In this document: positions 16,294-26,004 of the stretch, piece after piece | Numbering within the stretch: the stretch's first letter is position 1 | How the letters are laid out: every line of letters begins with the position of its first letter | Assembly: GCF_050749885.1 (NCBI RefSeq) | Contig: NZ_JBOIUB010000002.1 | Location: 310,001 to 374,000 of the forward strand | Length of the DNA stretch: 64,000 bases | DNA from: Zooshikella sp050749885 | GTDB lineage: Bacteria; Pseudomonadota; Gammaproteobacteria; Pseudomonadales; Zooshikellaceae | Direction of reading: 5' to 3' | Program-made: the position numbers and the translations under genes | The notes under the pieces: generated by a model | The model's database searches: none | What the model was told of the DNA's origin: nothing | Seen by the model: only the letters and a program-made list of their open reading frames with translations

Positions 16294-18282
16294 TTATTGA
16301 ATTTTAAATCGACTCACGAGGGACTCTTGCTGGTGTGCCAACTCAGCTAAGTTTTTACTGGTTTCTGATGTTTTATTCGCATCTTCCACAGCCACATCAG
16401 CCATTTGTGATATTTCAACGACATTTTCACTGATTTCTTTAGCCACATTACTTTGTTGCTCTGCGGCTGCCGCAATTTGTGCTGACATATCATGTATTTG
16501 AGTCAGTGTTTTTTGCATATTATTAATAACACCAGCAAAGTCCCGCACTTGCTCAGCACTTTCCACGGTTTGTTGCTGACTACTGTTCATAATAGTCACT
16601 GCCTGTTGAGCTTGTTCCTGTAAGACCGAAATCATGTTATGAATTTCGTTGGTTGCCTCCTGAGTCCGCATGGCTAAATGCCTGACCTCATCTGCAACTA
16701 CGGCAAAACCTCTCCCTTGTTCACCCGCTCTGGCCGCTTCAATGGCCGCATTAAGTGCTAATAAGTTTGTTTGTTCAGCAATATCACGAATCACATCCAG
16801 AATTTTACCGATATTGTCACTTTCCTTTCTTAACGCACTGATAACATCTGCCGCCCGATTAATTTCTTGATTAAGTTGTTCAACATGTCGAATATTTTCA
16901 TCCATGGCTACTCGGGAATCCTTCGCTAACTGATCAGCCGCGATAACTTCGGCTAACGTTGTTTCAGCACTTTTAGCGACTTCGTGTACAGCTGATTCCA
17001 TTTCAACCACCGCGGTAGCTACAGATGAAGATTGCAGGCTTTGCTGACCAATACATTGTTTGGTGTTGTCACACGTCTGGGTTGCCTTGTCTGACTCCTG
17101 ACCAATTTGTGTTGCCATATTCATAATATTGCTTACCAAATGTCGTAGATTTTCGGTCAGGTGATTAACCGATGAGGCTATCTGCCCAAATTCATCACGA
17201 CGTTTAATAGCAATAGTTGTGGTTAAATCTCCCTGAGCAATCGTATCAAGAGACTGCATCATGACTTTTAATGGCTGCTTGATGCTATGGCCGACACTCA
17301 GTGTGACCAATAAAGCAATAATAGTTGAGGCTACAGCAATCCCCACAATCGTATAGATAGCACGCTGAGCATTGGTTTTAGCCTGCTGTTCTGATGCTGC
17401 AGCCTGCTGCTGTAACTGTTCAGTGACGTGTTTAAGATCCGCTAAACGTTGATTCAATTGTTGAGTAATGGTATTAACTGACTGGTAACTTTTATCCTGC
17501 AACGTTAATAGTGATAACCAATTATTAACAATCCCTTCATCAGCATTATTCGCTTGTTTTAACACCGTAATGTAGGGTGTTATCGTGCTGTGAGCCTCTG
17601 CATCCTGCTGTTCAACAACCTTAAGCCGCGCTGTTAAATTATCAATAATATTTTGGTTCGTTTTCCGTATTTCCAGAACGGTTTTGGACTTATCTTTTAA
17701 TAATAACTGCTCAATATTTGCCAATACTGCCGCTGATTGCTGTGCTATGAATTGGGCCGCCCACTTAAGCTCATTAGACTCAGCCATTTCTTCAATTGAG
17801 ACTAAATCATCCTGCATAAAACCAAGATCATCCGCAAATGTTTGCTTTTTTTGTTCCAGGCTTTTCTTAAGATTTAAAATCTCTTGATGACGCTGCATCT
17901 GCTCAATACTTAATGAAGTTAGCGTTTTATTCTCTTGGTGAATAGTGGCCAGCGTTGATCTAAGAGCAGGCTGAGCTTCAACTAACGCGATTAACTGCTG
18001 ATAATGATGCTCATAATTTTGTATTGCATTATCAAAATCGAGCCTTATTGATGACAGCGATGAAGCTTCCTGCATACTGGTATAAAACATCAGTGCTTTA
18101 TTGGCTTGCAGTAAATAATGGGTTAGCTCACTATGATTAACGAGAGTAGGGAGTGTTTGCTGGGTACTAAACTCAAGCCTTTTATTAAGCGCCATTAGTT
18201 CAAGTAAGCTCATACCCGCACTGGCAAGCAATAAAAAAAGAACGGCAATAAAACCTGTTACTATTTTCTGAACAACCGTCAT
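16294..18282 (-). CDS. Methyl-accepting chemotaxis protein with periplasmic helical sensor
   Basis: A 662-residue chemoreceptor. The first membrane helix lies at about residues 9-30 (IVTGFIAVLFLLLASAGMSL), followed by a long, mostly helical periplasmic domain to about 310. The second helix is at about 312-335 (IYTIVGIAVASTIIALLVTL), then a HAMP domain and a cytoplasmic signalling hairpin. The tip motif EQTNLLALNAAIEAARAGEQ is intact and followed by GRGFAVVADEVRHLA. The glutamine-rich helical periplasmic domain gives no ligand clue. No C-terminal CheR-binding pentapeptide is seen. A second chemoreceptor lies directly upstream on the same strand with a 56-base gap, and other chemotaxis genes are absent from the window. 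Confidence 0.93.
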   Translation of the reverse strand: MTVVQKIVTGFIAVLFLLLASAGMSLLELMALNKRLEFSTQQTLPTLVNHSELTHYLLQANKALMFYTSMQEASSLSSIRLDFDNAIQNYEHHYQQLIALVEAQPALRSTLATIHQENKTLTSLSIEQMQRHQEILNLKKSLEQKKQTFADDLGFMQDDLVSIEEMAESNELKWAAQFIAQQSAAVLANIEQLLLKDKSKTVLEIRKTNQNIIDNLTARLKVVEQQDAEAHSTITPYITVLKQANNADEGIVNNWLSLLTLQDKSYQSVNTITQQLNQRLADLKHVTEQLQQQAAASEQQAKTNAQRAIYTIVGIAVASTIIALLVTLSVGHSIKQPLKVMMQSLDTIAQGDLTTTIAIKRRDEFGQIASSVNHLTENLRHLVSNIMNMATQIGQESDKATQTCDNTKQCIGQQSLQSSSVATAVVEMESAVHEVAKSAETTLAEVIAADQLAKDSRVAMDENIRHVEQLNQEINRAADVISALRKESDNIGKILDVIRDIAEQTNLLALNAAIEAARAGEQGRGFAVVADEVRHLAMRTQEATNEIHNMISVLQEQAQQAVTIMNSSQQQTVESAEQVRDFAGVINNMQKTLTQIHDMSAQIAAAAEQQSNVAKEISENVVEISQMADVAVEDANKTSETSKNLAELAHQQESLVSRFKIQ

Positions 18283-18338
18283 ATCATTAATTTACTTCTT
18301 TCTCTGAGAGTTACCTTCCTTAAATGTAGGTTTGCTAA

Positions 18339-19937
18339 TTAACCTCTTCGCTGTGACATTCTTGTCAGCCGCTGTTCCCAAAACTGATTAACCATGCCAC
18401 TCAGTTTCACACTTAACGTTTGTAAGTGAGTGCAGCTGGAATCATTTTCTTCAACGCTTTCTTGTAAGAGCTGTGTGAGATCTCTTACCCCTGTAACATT
18501 TTCACTGATAGACTCAGATACCGAGCTTTGTTCTTCAACGGCAGTCGCTGTTTGCAGGTTCATATCATTAACAGCATCAATTGACTGTGCAATGCGATCC
18601 ATAGACTCCGTAGCCTGTTCAACTTCACCGACACTGTCACTGACACTTTGTTGTGACTTTTTCATCAGCTCTGCTGCTTTAGAAGACATATCTCGCAACT
18701 GGTTAACAATCGTAGTGATCTCATCGGTTGATTCATAAGTACGATTTGCCAATGTTCTCACCTCATCAGCCACGACGGCAAACCCTCTGCCTTGCTCACC
18801 AGCACGTGCTGCTTCAATAGCGGCATTGAGTGCCAGTAAATTAGTTTGCTCAGCTACATTTCTTATCACATCAACAATGGCATTAATATTTTCACTGTTC
18901 GCTTGTAATTGATCAATAAAATCATTGGTTTCCTGAATTTCAACCTGTAAACGACGCATTTGCTCACAAGCATTATTGATCGTGGACTTACTCGTCTGCG
19001 CTTCATCATTCACCGTTTCCACCCGTTCAGAAGAACTTTGCGCATTGTCAGCAACTTCCTGAATAGAAGACGACATTTCTGTCACTGCGGTAACAACTTG
19101 ATCGATTTGCGAAAATAATGAATCAGTTTCCTGCATATTATTTTGAATCCGCTTACGTAAGCTATTAAGTTCGTTATCAATCCCGTGGGCACTATCATTA
19201 ATGCGACCTATTGTGGCGGTTAACTCACTGCGGTGTGCTTTAAACGCTAATAAAATATCACCCACTTCATCCTTACGCCCGGTATAAACAAAACGGGCGA
19301 GCGGGTCAGAATAAAAAGATCGTGCTTCTTCAGCCGCTTGAACCACTGGATTAATTAACCACCAGGCATAACCACACATCAAAATAGCCATACCCATAAA
19401 TAACAGAACAGCCGCCGTATCAACGAGTCCTTGCAGCCATAACCCAGCCATCACTAAAAGAGGAACAATTAATAACCCTGTCAGTATTTTTTGAGATAAG
19501 GTGAAAAAGGGCGTTAACCGAAGTGATTGTTTATCCTTTAACGCTTTGTACAGTGCTTCAGCGCGCTTGATATATTCTGGTCGTGCTTTGACTCTGACCG
19601 ATTGATACTCTTTGCTATCACCGTTCATCTTAAGTGGCGTAGCAAAAGCATCCACCCAATAATGGTCACCATTTTTACAGCGATTTTTAACGATTCCCAT
19701 CCAAGACTTACCTGACTTAAGGTGTTGCCACATCTCTCCAAAGGCTTCCTGTGGCATTGTTGGATGACGAATAATATTGTGGTGTTGACCTACTAGCTCT
19801 TCCTGGCTAAAGCCGCTAACCTTGATAAAGTCTTGGTTTACGTAGGTAATATCTCCATTCAAATCAGTAATAGAAAGTAGATTAGCTTTCTCGTCGTAGC
19901 TGAATTCTTTTTCAGTAACTGGCATATTGATGCGCAC
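18339..19937 (-). CDS. Aer-type aerotaxis receptor (PAS domain chemoreceptor)
   Basis: A 532-residue receptor with an N-terminal cytoplasmic PAS domain (LLSITDLNGDITYVNQDFI, GQHHNIIRHPTMPQEAFGEM, KNGDHYWVDAFATPL). This pattern matches Aer, which binds FAD and reports the redox state of the respiratory chain. A hydrophobic hairpin at about residues 150-195 anchors it without a periplasmic domain. The signalling domain carries EQTNLLALNAAIEAARAGEQ. GTG at 19937 gives MRINMPVTEKE, which aligns with the MRxNxPVT start of Aer proteins. ATG at 19925 is the alternative. It likely steers the cell by oxygen or energy level. Confidence 0.9.
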   Translation of the reverse strand: MRINMPVTEKEFSYDEKANLLSITDLNGDITYVNQDFIKVSGFSQEELVGQHHNIIRHPTMPQEAFGEMWQHLKSGKSWMGIVKNRCKNGDHYWVDAFATPLKMNGDSKEYQSVRVKARPEYIKRAEALYKALKDKQSLRLTPFFTLSQKILTGLLIVPLLVMAGLWLQGLVDTAAVLLFMGMAILMCGYAWWLINPVVQAAEEARSFYSDPLARFVYTGRKDEVGDILLAFKAHRSELTATIGRINDSAHGIDNELNSLRKRIQNNMQETDSLFSQIDQVVTAVTEMSSSIQEVADNAQSSSERVETVNDEAQTSKSTINNACEQMRRLQVEIQETNDFIDQLQANSENINAIVDVIRNVAEQTNLLALNAAIEAARAGEQGRGFAVVADEVRTLANRTYESTDEITTIVNQLRDMSSKAAELMKKSQQSVSDSVGEVEQATESMDRIAQSIDAVNDMNLQTATAVEEQSSVSESISENVTGVRDLTQLLQESVEENDSSCTHLQTLSVKLSGMVNQFWEQRLTRMSQRRG

Positions 19938-20192
19938 AGCATAACCCCCGCAACCCGTATTACGTTACTGTCTAATTAAAGACCAATGACAGCCACTTCG
20001 CTAAAACAAGTCGCGACGATTTAATTCTTATTCGCTAAAATGCCCGTTTTTGCTCAATCTAGAGTAAACTTATAGCCTTTTTCTATAACGTATATTCAAA
20101 GCACCTATTTAACTGATAGCCTCGTGATGTGAATGGTAGTAGTCATCAATACACCACAGGTTATAACTTAACCGCTAAGGAGCCGCTTATTT

Positions 20193-21593
20193 ATGACATT
20201 CAGTTCCGTCAAATCGCTATTAACAGGCCTGAGTCCTGAAGGTAGTGAAGTCAGTGTTCAAGGCTGGGTAAGAACAAAACGTGAGTCAAAAGCGGGTATT
20301 GCTTTTATTGCACTACATGATGGCTCTTGCTTTGACCCTATTCAGTTAGTTGTACCTCAGGAGTTGCCTAATTTTGAGCAAGAAATAACTAAAATTACCA
20401 GTGGCTGCTCAATCTCAGCAACAGGCACATTGGTTGCCTCCCAGGGGAAAGGTCAAGCCTATGAAATTCAGATCACTCAACTTGAAGTCATCGGCTGGGT
20501 AGATAACCCTGATACCTACCCAATGCAGCCCAAGCGCCACACAGTAGAATTTTTACGAGAGGTTGCTCACTTACGTCCCCGTACTAACTTGATTGGTGCC
20601 GTAACGCGTGTTCGAAACTGTGTATCGCAAGCGGTGCATCGTTTTTTTAACGAGAATGGGTATTGCTGGATTCACACACCTATCATTACCGCTAGCGACT
20701 GCGAGGGAGCAGGGGAGATGTTTCGCGTCAGCGCCCTGGACTTAGCTAACTTGCCGCGCACCGAATCTGGCGCCATTGACTACTCTCAGGACTTTTTTGG
20801 CAAAGAAAGCTTTTTGACCGTATCAGGACAATTGAACTTAGAAGCCTATTGTTTGGCGATGTCAAAAGTGTATACCTTCGGCCCCACGTTTCGTGCAGAA
20901 AACTCTAATACCAGTCGGCACCTTGCTGAGTTCTGGATGATAGAGCCAGAAATTGCGTTTGCAGATATCAATGATCTGATCGATTTGGCGGAAGATCTTC
21001 TGAAATACGTTTTCCGTTGTGTATTAACAGAATGTGCTGATGATATGGCCTTCTTTGCTCAACGAGTTGAAAAGACTGCAATTAGCCGACTTGAACATAT
21101 CATCAATCATGACTTTGCTCGCGTAGATTACACAGATGCGATTGAAATTCTACAAAAGTCAGGTAAACAGTTTGAGCATCCTGTAAGTTGGGGTATTGAT
21201 TTACAAACTGAACATGAACGCTATATCAGTGAAGAACATATTGGTCGACCTGTTGCCGTAGTCAATTACCCCAAAGATATCAAAGCCTTTTATATGCGCC
21301 TTAATGACGACCAAAAAACTGTGGCAGCAATGGATATTCTGGCCCCAGGTATTGGTGAAATCATTGGTGGATCGCAACGGGAAGAGCGCTTAAATGTGCT
21401 GGATCATCGTTTAGAAGAAATGGGATTAGATAAAGAGGACTATAGCTGGTATCGCGACTTACGTCGTTATGGCACAGTACCTCATGCTGGTTTTGGCCTC
21501 GGCTTAGAACGCCTGGTGTCGTATATTACGGGAGTGGCTAACGTTCGGGATGTTATTCCTTTTCCACGAACCCGTCGCAATGCTGATTTCTAA
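20193..21593 (+). CDS. asnS: Asparaginyl-tRNA synthetase
   Basis: A 466-residue class II tRNA synthetase of normal bacterial AsnRS length. An OB-fold anticodon-binding domain fills residues 1-110 (VSVQGWVRTKRESKAGIAFI). The catalytic domain contains motif 2 (GPTFRAENSNTSRHLAEFWM), where the Asn/Asp-type FRAE..S.TSRHL is clear, and motif 3 (GFGLGLERLVSYITG). PYGTVPHAGF-like text near the C-terminus (RYGTVPHAGFG) is an AsnRS signature that separates it from AspRS. It charges tRNA-Asn with asparagine. It is a single gene, with a 150-base gap before the next gene on the strand. Confidence 0.97.
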   Translation: MTFSSVKSLLTGLSPEGSEVSVQGWVRTKRESKAGIAFIALHDGSCFDPIQLVVPQELPNFEQEITKITSGCSISATGTLVASQGKGQAYEIQITQLEVIGWVDNPDTYPMQPKRHTVEFLREVAHLRPRTNLIGAVTRVRNCVSQAVHRFFNENGYCWIHTPIITASDCEGAGEMFRVSALDLANLPRTESGAIDYSQDFFGKESFLTVSGQLNLEAYCLAMSKVYTFGPTFRAENSNTSRHLAEFWMIEPEIAFADINDLIDLAEDLLKYVFRCVLTECADDMAFFAQRVEKTAISRLEHIINHDFARVDYTDAIEILQKSGKQFEHPVSWGIDLQTEHERYISEEHIGRPVAVVNYPKDIKAFYMRLNDDQKTVAAMDILAPGIGEIIGGSQREERLNVLDHRLEEMGLDKEDYSWYRDLRRYGTVPHAGFGLGLERLVSYITGVANVRDVIPFPRTRRNADF

Positions 21594-21731
21594 TATCTCT
21601 TTCAGCATGTAAATTACGCATGTAGTACACAGCCTAAGGGCTATCAATTTAACTAGCCCTTAGTCCACAACTTAGAAAATATGTTGCAAAAGATTAAACC
21701 TGCAATAGTTTTTGAATTTCTCGACGTGGTT

Positions 21732-21746
21732 AGGAGGTGATGTTTG
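21732..21746 (+). promoter_or_regulatory. Ribosome binding site that fixes a TTG start
   Basis: AGGAGGTGA is a near-perfect anti-16S match, and the TTG start codon begins 6 bases after its AGGAGG. An ATG just upstream (21740) is in another frame and hits a stop after six codons. Confidence 0.8.
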
Positions 21747-22634
21747 CGCCTAGGTCTTGATATTGGTGGTACAAAAATAGCCGCTACCGTCATTTCGCCA
21801 AAGCTGGATATCCTTTGGCAAATATCCACTCCCACCCCCAAGCAGAACCTCAATGACTTTCTGTTATGTATTAATCAACTTATTCAACAAGCCTTAACCC
21901 AGGTAGGTACGTTATCTCATATTGGCATCGGTATTCCTGGTGTTGTCAATGAGCAAGGTATGCTTAATGCCAGTAATATGGGGGCAATTAATCAACAGTG
22001 TATTGAGGCATTATTCAAAGAGCACATAGCACAACCACTCTCTATCGAAAATGATGCAAACTGTTTTGCACTTGCTCAAGCGCATGGTCATCAACTGGGT
22101 AAAAATGAGGTTATGTTTACTGCGGTATTAGGTACAGGTGTAGGTGGTGCCTGGGTGTTACCGAATCGCACACTATGGTCCGGAACACAAAACTTAGCAG
22201 GGGAGTGGGGGCATAACCCATTGCCGGATTTATCATTAATTCCTACGGAACAACAACTGACGTGTCAGTGTGGTCAACGAGGTTGTATTGATACTTATTT
22301 ATCAGGGTCTGGTTTTTCACTTCTCTATTTTCAACACACTGGCGAACAGCTTGACGCACCAGCAATTATTAGTCGTTACCGTAATCAAGAAAAAGCAGCA
22401 AGTGAGGTATTTCGTCGTTACACCCATTATCTTGCCCATGCGCTAGCGACGATCATTCAGACTTTAGACCCAACCTGTATTGTGCTGGGTGGCGGAATGT
22501 CAACCATACCGGAACTCTATCAAACCGTTCCTCAATATTGGGCAAACTACATGTTAAAACCACCTGTCACCCCATTGCTATCCCCTGTTTATGGAGACTG
22601 GGCAGGGGCGATAGGGGCTGCATTGCTTGAGTAA
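21744..22634 (+). CDS. ROK family sugar kinase (N-acetylglucosamine kinase or fructokinase-like)
   Basis: A 296-residue protein. MRLGLDIGGTKIAATVI is the phosphate-binding loop, and IGIGIPGVVNEQGM, IENDANCFALAQAHG and GAGEWGHNPLP-type text (LAGEWGHNPLPDL) follow. A zinc site CQCGQRGCIDTYLSGSGF near residue 175 is typical of ROK proteins, and LDPTCIVLGGGMS closes the fold. It phosphorylates a hexose with ATP. The protein resembles both E. coli NagK and Mak, so the sugar is not settled. Asp replaces the usual Glu in GCIE. There is no N-terminal helix-turn-helix, so it is not a ROK repressor. The start is TTG, supported by an excellent ribosome binding site. Confidence 0.88.
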   Translation: MRLGLDIGGTKIAATVISPKLDILWQISTPTPKQNLNDFLLCINQLIQQALTQVGTLSHIGIGIPGVVNEQGMLNASNMGAINQQCIEALFKEHIAQPLSIENDANCFALAQAHGHQLGKNEVMFTAVLGTGVGGAWVLPNRTLWSGTQNLAGEWGHNPLPDLSLIPTEQQLTCQCGQRGCIDTYLSGSGFSLLYFQHTGEQLDAPAIISRYRNQEKAASEVFRRYTHYLAHALATIIQTLDPTCIVLGGGMSTIPELYQTVPQYWANYMLKPPVTPLLSPVYGDWAGAIGAALLE

Positions 22635-22660
22635 ACAATCACGATAGCAATATATAAAAA

Positions 22661-22683
22661 AAGGCGGGAATATTTCCCGCCTT
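22661..22683. terminator. Bidirectional terminator between ROK kinase and metalloprotease genes
   Basis: AAGGCGGGAA and TTCCCGCCTT form a perfect 10-bp stem with a 3-base loop, flanked by a run of A on the left that becomes a T run on the minus strand. It separates two convergent genes. Confidence 0.85.
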
Positions 22684-22715
22684 AATCATATTAAATACCG
22701 TGTTATTTTATACTA

Positions 22716-24722
22716 CTACTGCCGTTTAAACTGGATATTGTCTACCAAGAAATCATTACCTGATTTTGGCCCGAAAACAAACAGGAATGCTCGCTTAACT
22801 TTACCTTTTGCCTGGTAAGAAAAGTCACCACTAATAGTCATCCACTGTTTATTCGCAGGAACAGTTTCATACTTAACTCGTGTCCAGTGAGCACCATCGT
22901 CATCTTCAAAAAACAGTTGCATATCAACATACTGTTCTTCTTTAACGCTATCGGCCAGACGTGTATCAAAACTGTATTTGTAGGTTTTACCACTTTCCAG
23001 TAAGCCTCTGGCATTCAGGTAAATACCTGCATACCACTTTTCACGTCCAGTGAGAGACAGGCTGTAATTACCCGCGTTAGCCGATGCCGTAGTACGGGTT
23101 GCTTTTTTCAAACCGAAGTAAGGCTTCCAACCTTGATTATCATTTTCAAAACTATGATTAATGACATCATTATCATCTTGTCCTGGCTGTTCACCCGCCT
23201 TAGTCAACATGACCTCATCCGCATAGAAGTCGACACCTTCTTTAGGACCAAAGATCAACAGTTTAACTTTTTTGACCTTACCAAATGTTTCTACCTTAAA
23301 TTTAGTGGTAATTTTGGTCGCTTCATTTGAGGTAATGGATTTATGAGCAAGGGTTTGATACTGAATACCCAGGTCATTCTCAATTTGCAGTACAATACTG
23401 GCATTGTCACGCGCTTGAGATTTTGCCGCTAACTGCATATTTAAACTCAACTCAAACTCAGTTGCCGTGATATCTCCAGCTGACTTTAAGCTTTCAGTAA
23501 TATCTTGGATAGCGCCATCATAGTAAGCCGATCTTCCCTTAACATGTAACAGATTATCTGTACCACAGCTTACCTTAATCTGTTTTTGCGCAAGGTTAAC
23601 CGAATTATTTTTAAATGTGCTCCACCCATCAAGACTATTAAAGTCAGGTGATTTCACTAAGCTCTTTTTAAGCTGAGGCTTATCACACGTACCCGGTTTT
23701 GGTTGGTCTGGATTATCCGGCTTATCTGGATCAGGCCAGCCCGGATCTGTCGGATCTGTTGGATCGGTTGGATCGGTTGGATCGGGATTAGGTGAATCTG
23801 GGTCAGGCCAACCAGGACCATTAGGATCAGGTTTAGGTCCATCAGGGTCAGGCCAACCTGGATCTGTTGGGTCCGTGGGATCTGTTGGGTTCGGGTTGGG
23901 ATTAGGGTTGGGGTTCGGGTTGGGGTTCGGGTTGGGGTTCGGGTTGGGATTAGGGTTGGGGTTCGGATTACTGACCTTGGTTGGCATCCATTCAGCCATT
24001 TGTGCAGCAACGGCATTTAAGTTAGTAACAGAATCCGCACCATCTGACCGACTTTTATCAACTCCACATACCTGATTATTACATTTACGAACGCGGGGGT
24101 TAGAAAAGTACTGCAAGCCTCTGGCATTATAAACATGGGGATAGGCCATGACGGTGGTAAATGAACCATTCACACCATAACCTCGTGCCCAACTCCAAAT
24201 ACCGCCATTGCTTTGCTGTTTCAACCCATGGCCTAAGCTCATGTTATGGCCAAGCTCATGCGCAAATACACTCAGGCCACAGTTAGAAGCAACGACACTA
24301 TAAGCTTGGTCTGCAGCACCACGATAAAATTGCCCATTCCGCCCAGGTGGAACCCAAGCAATACCACAAAGTCCACCATTACGGGGTGCTACATAACTAA
24401 CAAAGTCAGCACCATATTGTTGTCTTAGTCGAGCAGCTTCACTGTCTCGTGTAATGTTATTTAATGCATATTCACTAACAACACCATAACTACGACTAAG
24501 CGGCTTAACCCCTACAAGCCGTAATTGAATATTGGCGCCACTATTTATATATGCTTGGTTAGCATATTCAACAAATGTTGTTGCAAGGGATTTAATATCA
24601 TTAGTACCCACATTACCTGTAGGATAAACAACCAGTACATCCAGCGTGGTTGCAGCCATGGCCTGAACTGAGGCTAGCGATGCCACAGCCAGACCTGTCA
24701 AGATCTGCTGCTTAAACTTCAT
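22716..24722 (-). CDS. Secreted zinc metalloprotease with Asn-Pro linker and two carbohydrate-binding-like domains
   Basis: A 668-residue precursor. Signal peptide MKFKQQILTGLAVASLASVQ is followed by AMA. The catalytic domain runs to about residue 245 with HELGHNMSLGH at residues 155-165 (three zinc histidines and catalytic Glu) and a Met-turn (VMAYP). This is a metzincin of reprolysin/M72-like type. Next comes (Asn-Pro)14 at residues 252-279, then TDP and GWPDPD repeats to about 345. Two similar beta-rich domains follow (about 350-510 and 520-668; each has GW...NHSFE-like openings and ends VDFYADEVML or NDFLVDNIQF), which look like CBM4/9-type binding modules. It is probably exported to degrade protein while attached to a polysaccharide. 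Substrate unknown. Confidence 0.88.
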   Translation of the reverse strand: MKFKQQILTGLAVASLASVQAMAATTLDVLVVYPTGNVGTNDIKSLATTFVEYANQAYINSGANIQLRLVGVKPLSRSYGVVSEYALNNITRDSEAARLRQQYGADFVSYVAPRNGGLCGIAWVPPGRNGQFYRGAADQAYSVVASNCGLSVFAHELGHNMSLGHGLKQQSNGGIWSWARGYGVNGSFTTVMAYPHVYNARGLQYFSNPRVRKCNNQVCGVDKSRSDGADSVTNLNAVAAQMAEWMPTKVSNPNPNPNPNPNPNPNPNPNPNPNPNPNPTDPTDPTDPGWPDPDGPKPDPNGPGWPDPDSPNPDPTDPTDPTDPTDPGWPDPDKPDNPDQPKPGTCDKPQLKKSLVKSPDFNSLDGWSTFKNNSVNLAQKQIKVSCGTDNLLHVKGRSAYYDGAIQDITESLKSAGDITATEFELSLNMQLAAKSQARDNASIVLQIENDLGIQYQTLAHKSITSNEATKITTKFKVETFGKVKKVKLLIFGPKEGVDFYADEVMLTKAGEQPGQDDNDVINHSFENDNQGWKPYFGLKKATRTTASANAGNYSLSLTGREKWYAGIYLNARGLLESGKTYKYSFDTRLADSVKEEQYVDMQLFFEDDDGAHWTRVKYETVPANKQWMTISGDFSYQAKGKVKRAFLFVFGPKSGNDFLVDNIQFKRQ
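23886..23969. repeat. Telomere-like G-rich hexanucleotide repeat (14 units)
   Basis: Fourteen 6-bp units of NGG-RTT type (GGGTTC, GGGTTG, GGATTA variants) on the + strand encode (Asn-Pro)14 on the other strand. Many G3-G4 tracts separated by 2-4 bases give a textbook intramolecular G-quadruplex pattern in the template strand of the gene. Confidence 0.85.
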
Positions 24723-25272
24723 AATGTAAACCTTCTTTACCCATTAATTATGCAAAATGCTTTACCTGACAAAAACTGCCAAAGGTAATGGACTTGCTAA
24801 AAACTTGTCGTATAACAGTGTGTTAATTTGTTTTGTAATTAATTGTGACAAGCTGCATCAAAACGGTTAAAAACACACAAAATATGCTGCTTTTTGCAGT
24901 CGTTTTTACTTAAATTAACGAAATAACATAAAATAAAACGCGATACATAACACAGTTACAAAATACGCCTACCAAAAAACAAAAATTCGCAAAAGTGATC
25001 ACGAAGTTTTCGTAAGCAACATCAAGCACAATGTGTTGTGTAATTAAATTCCTGGGTAAAAACCTATCAGGCGTGCAAAAAATCCTGGCACGTATAGAAG
25101 GTAAAAATTTAAAGGTAGAAGCGTCACAAGGTAATATGTAAGTACATCAAAAAAACAAAACTGTCTTTTTTTTACCACACAGAATTAATAGAAATTGTCA
25201 CCGCTCTTAGAACGAGTCATTTACACTGCTTTATAAAAGCAACGGCGTTTACTTAAAAAGGACTCATTCGTT
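24723..25272. other. 550-base intergenic region between divergent genes
   Basis: AT-rich spacer between the metalloprotease gene and the QueC-like gene. It must hold both promoters. GTGATCAC (24996-25003) is an isolated perfect 8-base palindrome. No gene or recognised RNA is supported. Confidence 0.5.
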
Positions 25273-26004
25273 ATGGCTATCTACCATGTGCTCTGGACGG
25301 GTGGCTGGGATTCCACATTTCGGTTATTAGATTTACTCATCAACAAAGCGGCACCTGTCGTGCCATACTACATTCTCAATACTGACCGTACGTCAACCGG
25401 CATTGAGTTATCGACAATGACCCGAATAAAGCGCGCCATACAGCACAAGTGGCCTGATAGGGCTAAGCGATTATCACCCACTGTCTTTCGAGCTGCTAAT
25501 GATGTGGAAGCGGTTGATACTTTAATTGAGAGTTACGATGACATATTAAAAAGCCAATACATTGGTCCTCAATATGAGTGGCTGGCTAAGTTTGCTCATC
25601 AGCTTAATTTACACGACCTTGAACTCTCAATACACAAAGATGACAAAGCCCACGATGTTTTACTGCCCTATGTTGTCAAACAGGCGGATGAACATGGGCC
25701 TTACTGGGTCGTCAATCCTCAGCTTAAAAATACGCCAGAATATCAGCTCTTTCATTATTTTCGCTTTCCCTTATTTGAACACACCAAACTGGAAATGGCT
25801 CAACAAGCTGAATCGAGTGGTTTTTCAGATATTTTAGAAATGACTTGGTTTTGCCATGAACCTTTAACCAACCTACAACCTTGTGGTACATGCAACCCTT
25901 GTCGATACACAATAGAAGAGGGATTAGGCCGACGAATTCCCTGGCGGGGTAAACTACGATATTGGGGAAAACGTGTCCTTACACCATTGTTATCAAAAGT
26001 TTAG
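25273..26004 (+). CDS. QueC-like PP-loop ATP pyrophosphatase with four-cysteine zinc site
   Basis: A 243-residue protein. HVLWTGGWDSTFRLLDLL holds the PP-loop (residues 9-15, TGGWDST in place of the SGGxDS of QueC). Residues Cys194, Cys204, Cys207 and Cys210 form a C-x9-C-x2-C-x2-C cluster like the zinc site of 7-cyano-7-deazaguanine synthase. QueC makes preQ0 from 7-carboxy-7-deazaguanine on the way to queuosine. This protein is divergent in the loop and is not next to queD, queE or queF, so it may be a paralogue with another substrate. QueC-like proteins also occur in some anti-phage systems, but no partner genes are present here. AAGGA lies about 10 bases before the ATG. Confidence 0.65.
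   Translation: MAIYHVLWTGGWDSTFRLLDLLINKAAPVVPYYILNTDRTSTGIELSTMTRIKRAIQHKWPDRAKRLSPTVFRAANDVEAVDTLIESYDDILKSQYIGPQYEWLAKFAHQLNLHDLELSIHKDDKAHDVLLPYVVKQADEHGPYWVVNPQLKNTPEYQLFHYFRFPLFEHTKLEMAQQAESSGFSDILEMTWFCHEPLTNLQPCGTCNPCRYTIEEGLGRRIPWRGKLRYWGKRVLTPLLSKV

Noticed and set aside
23875..24075. Gly-Leu repeat frame on the + strand
   Set aside because: It is the antisense of the Asn-Pro linker of the metalloprotease; the pattern comes from the hexanucleotide repeat.
22716..24722. Frameshift or truncation in the metalloprotease linker
   Set aside because: The frame is continuous through all 14 repeat units and both downstream domains are intact.
24846..24870. CRP-like site upstream of the metalloprotease
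   Set aside because: TGTGACAAGCTGCATCA has one good half-site only, and the spacing and second half do not fit.
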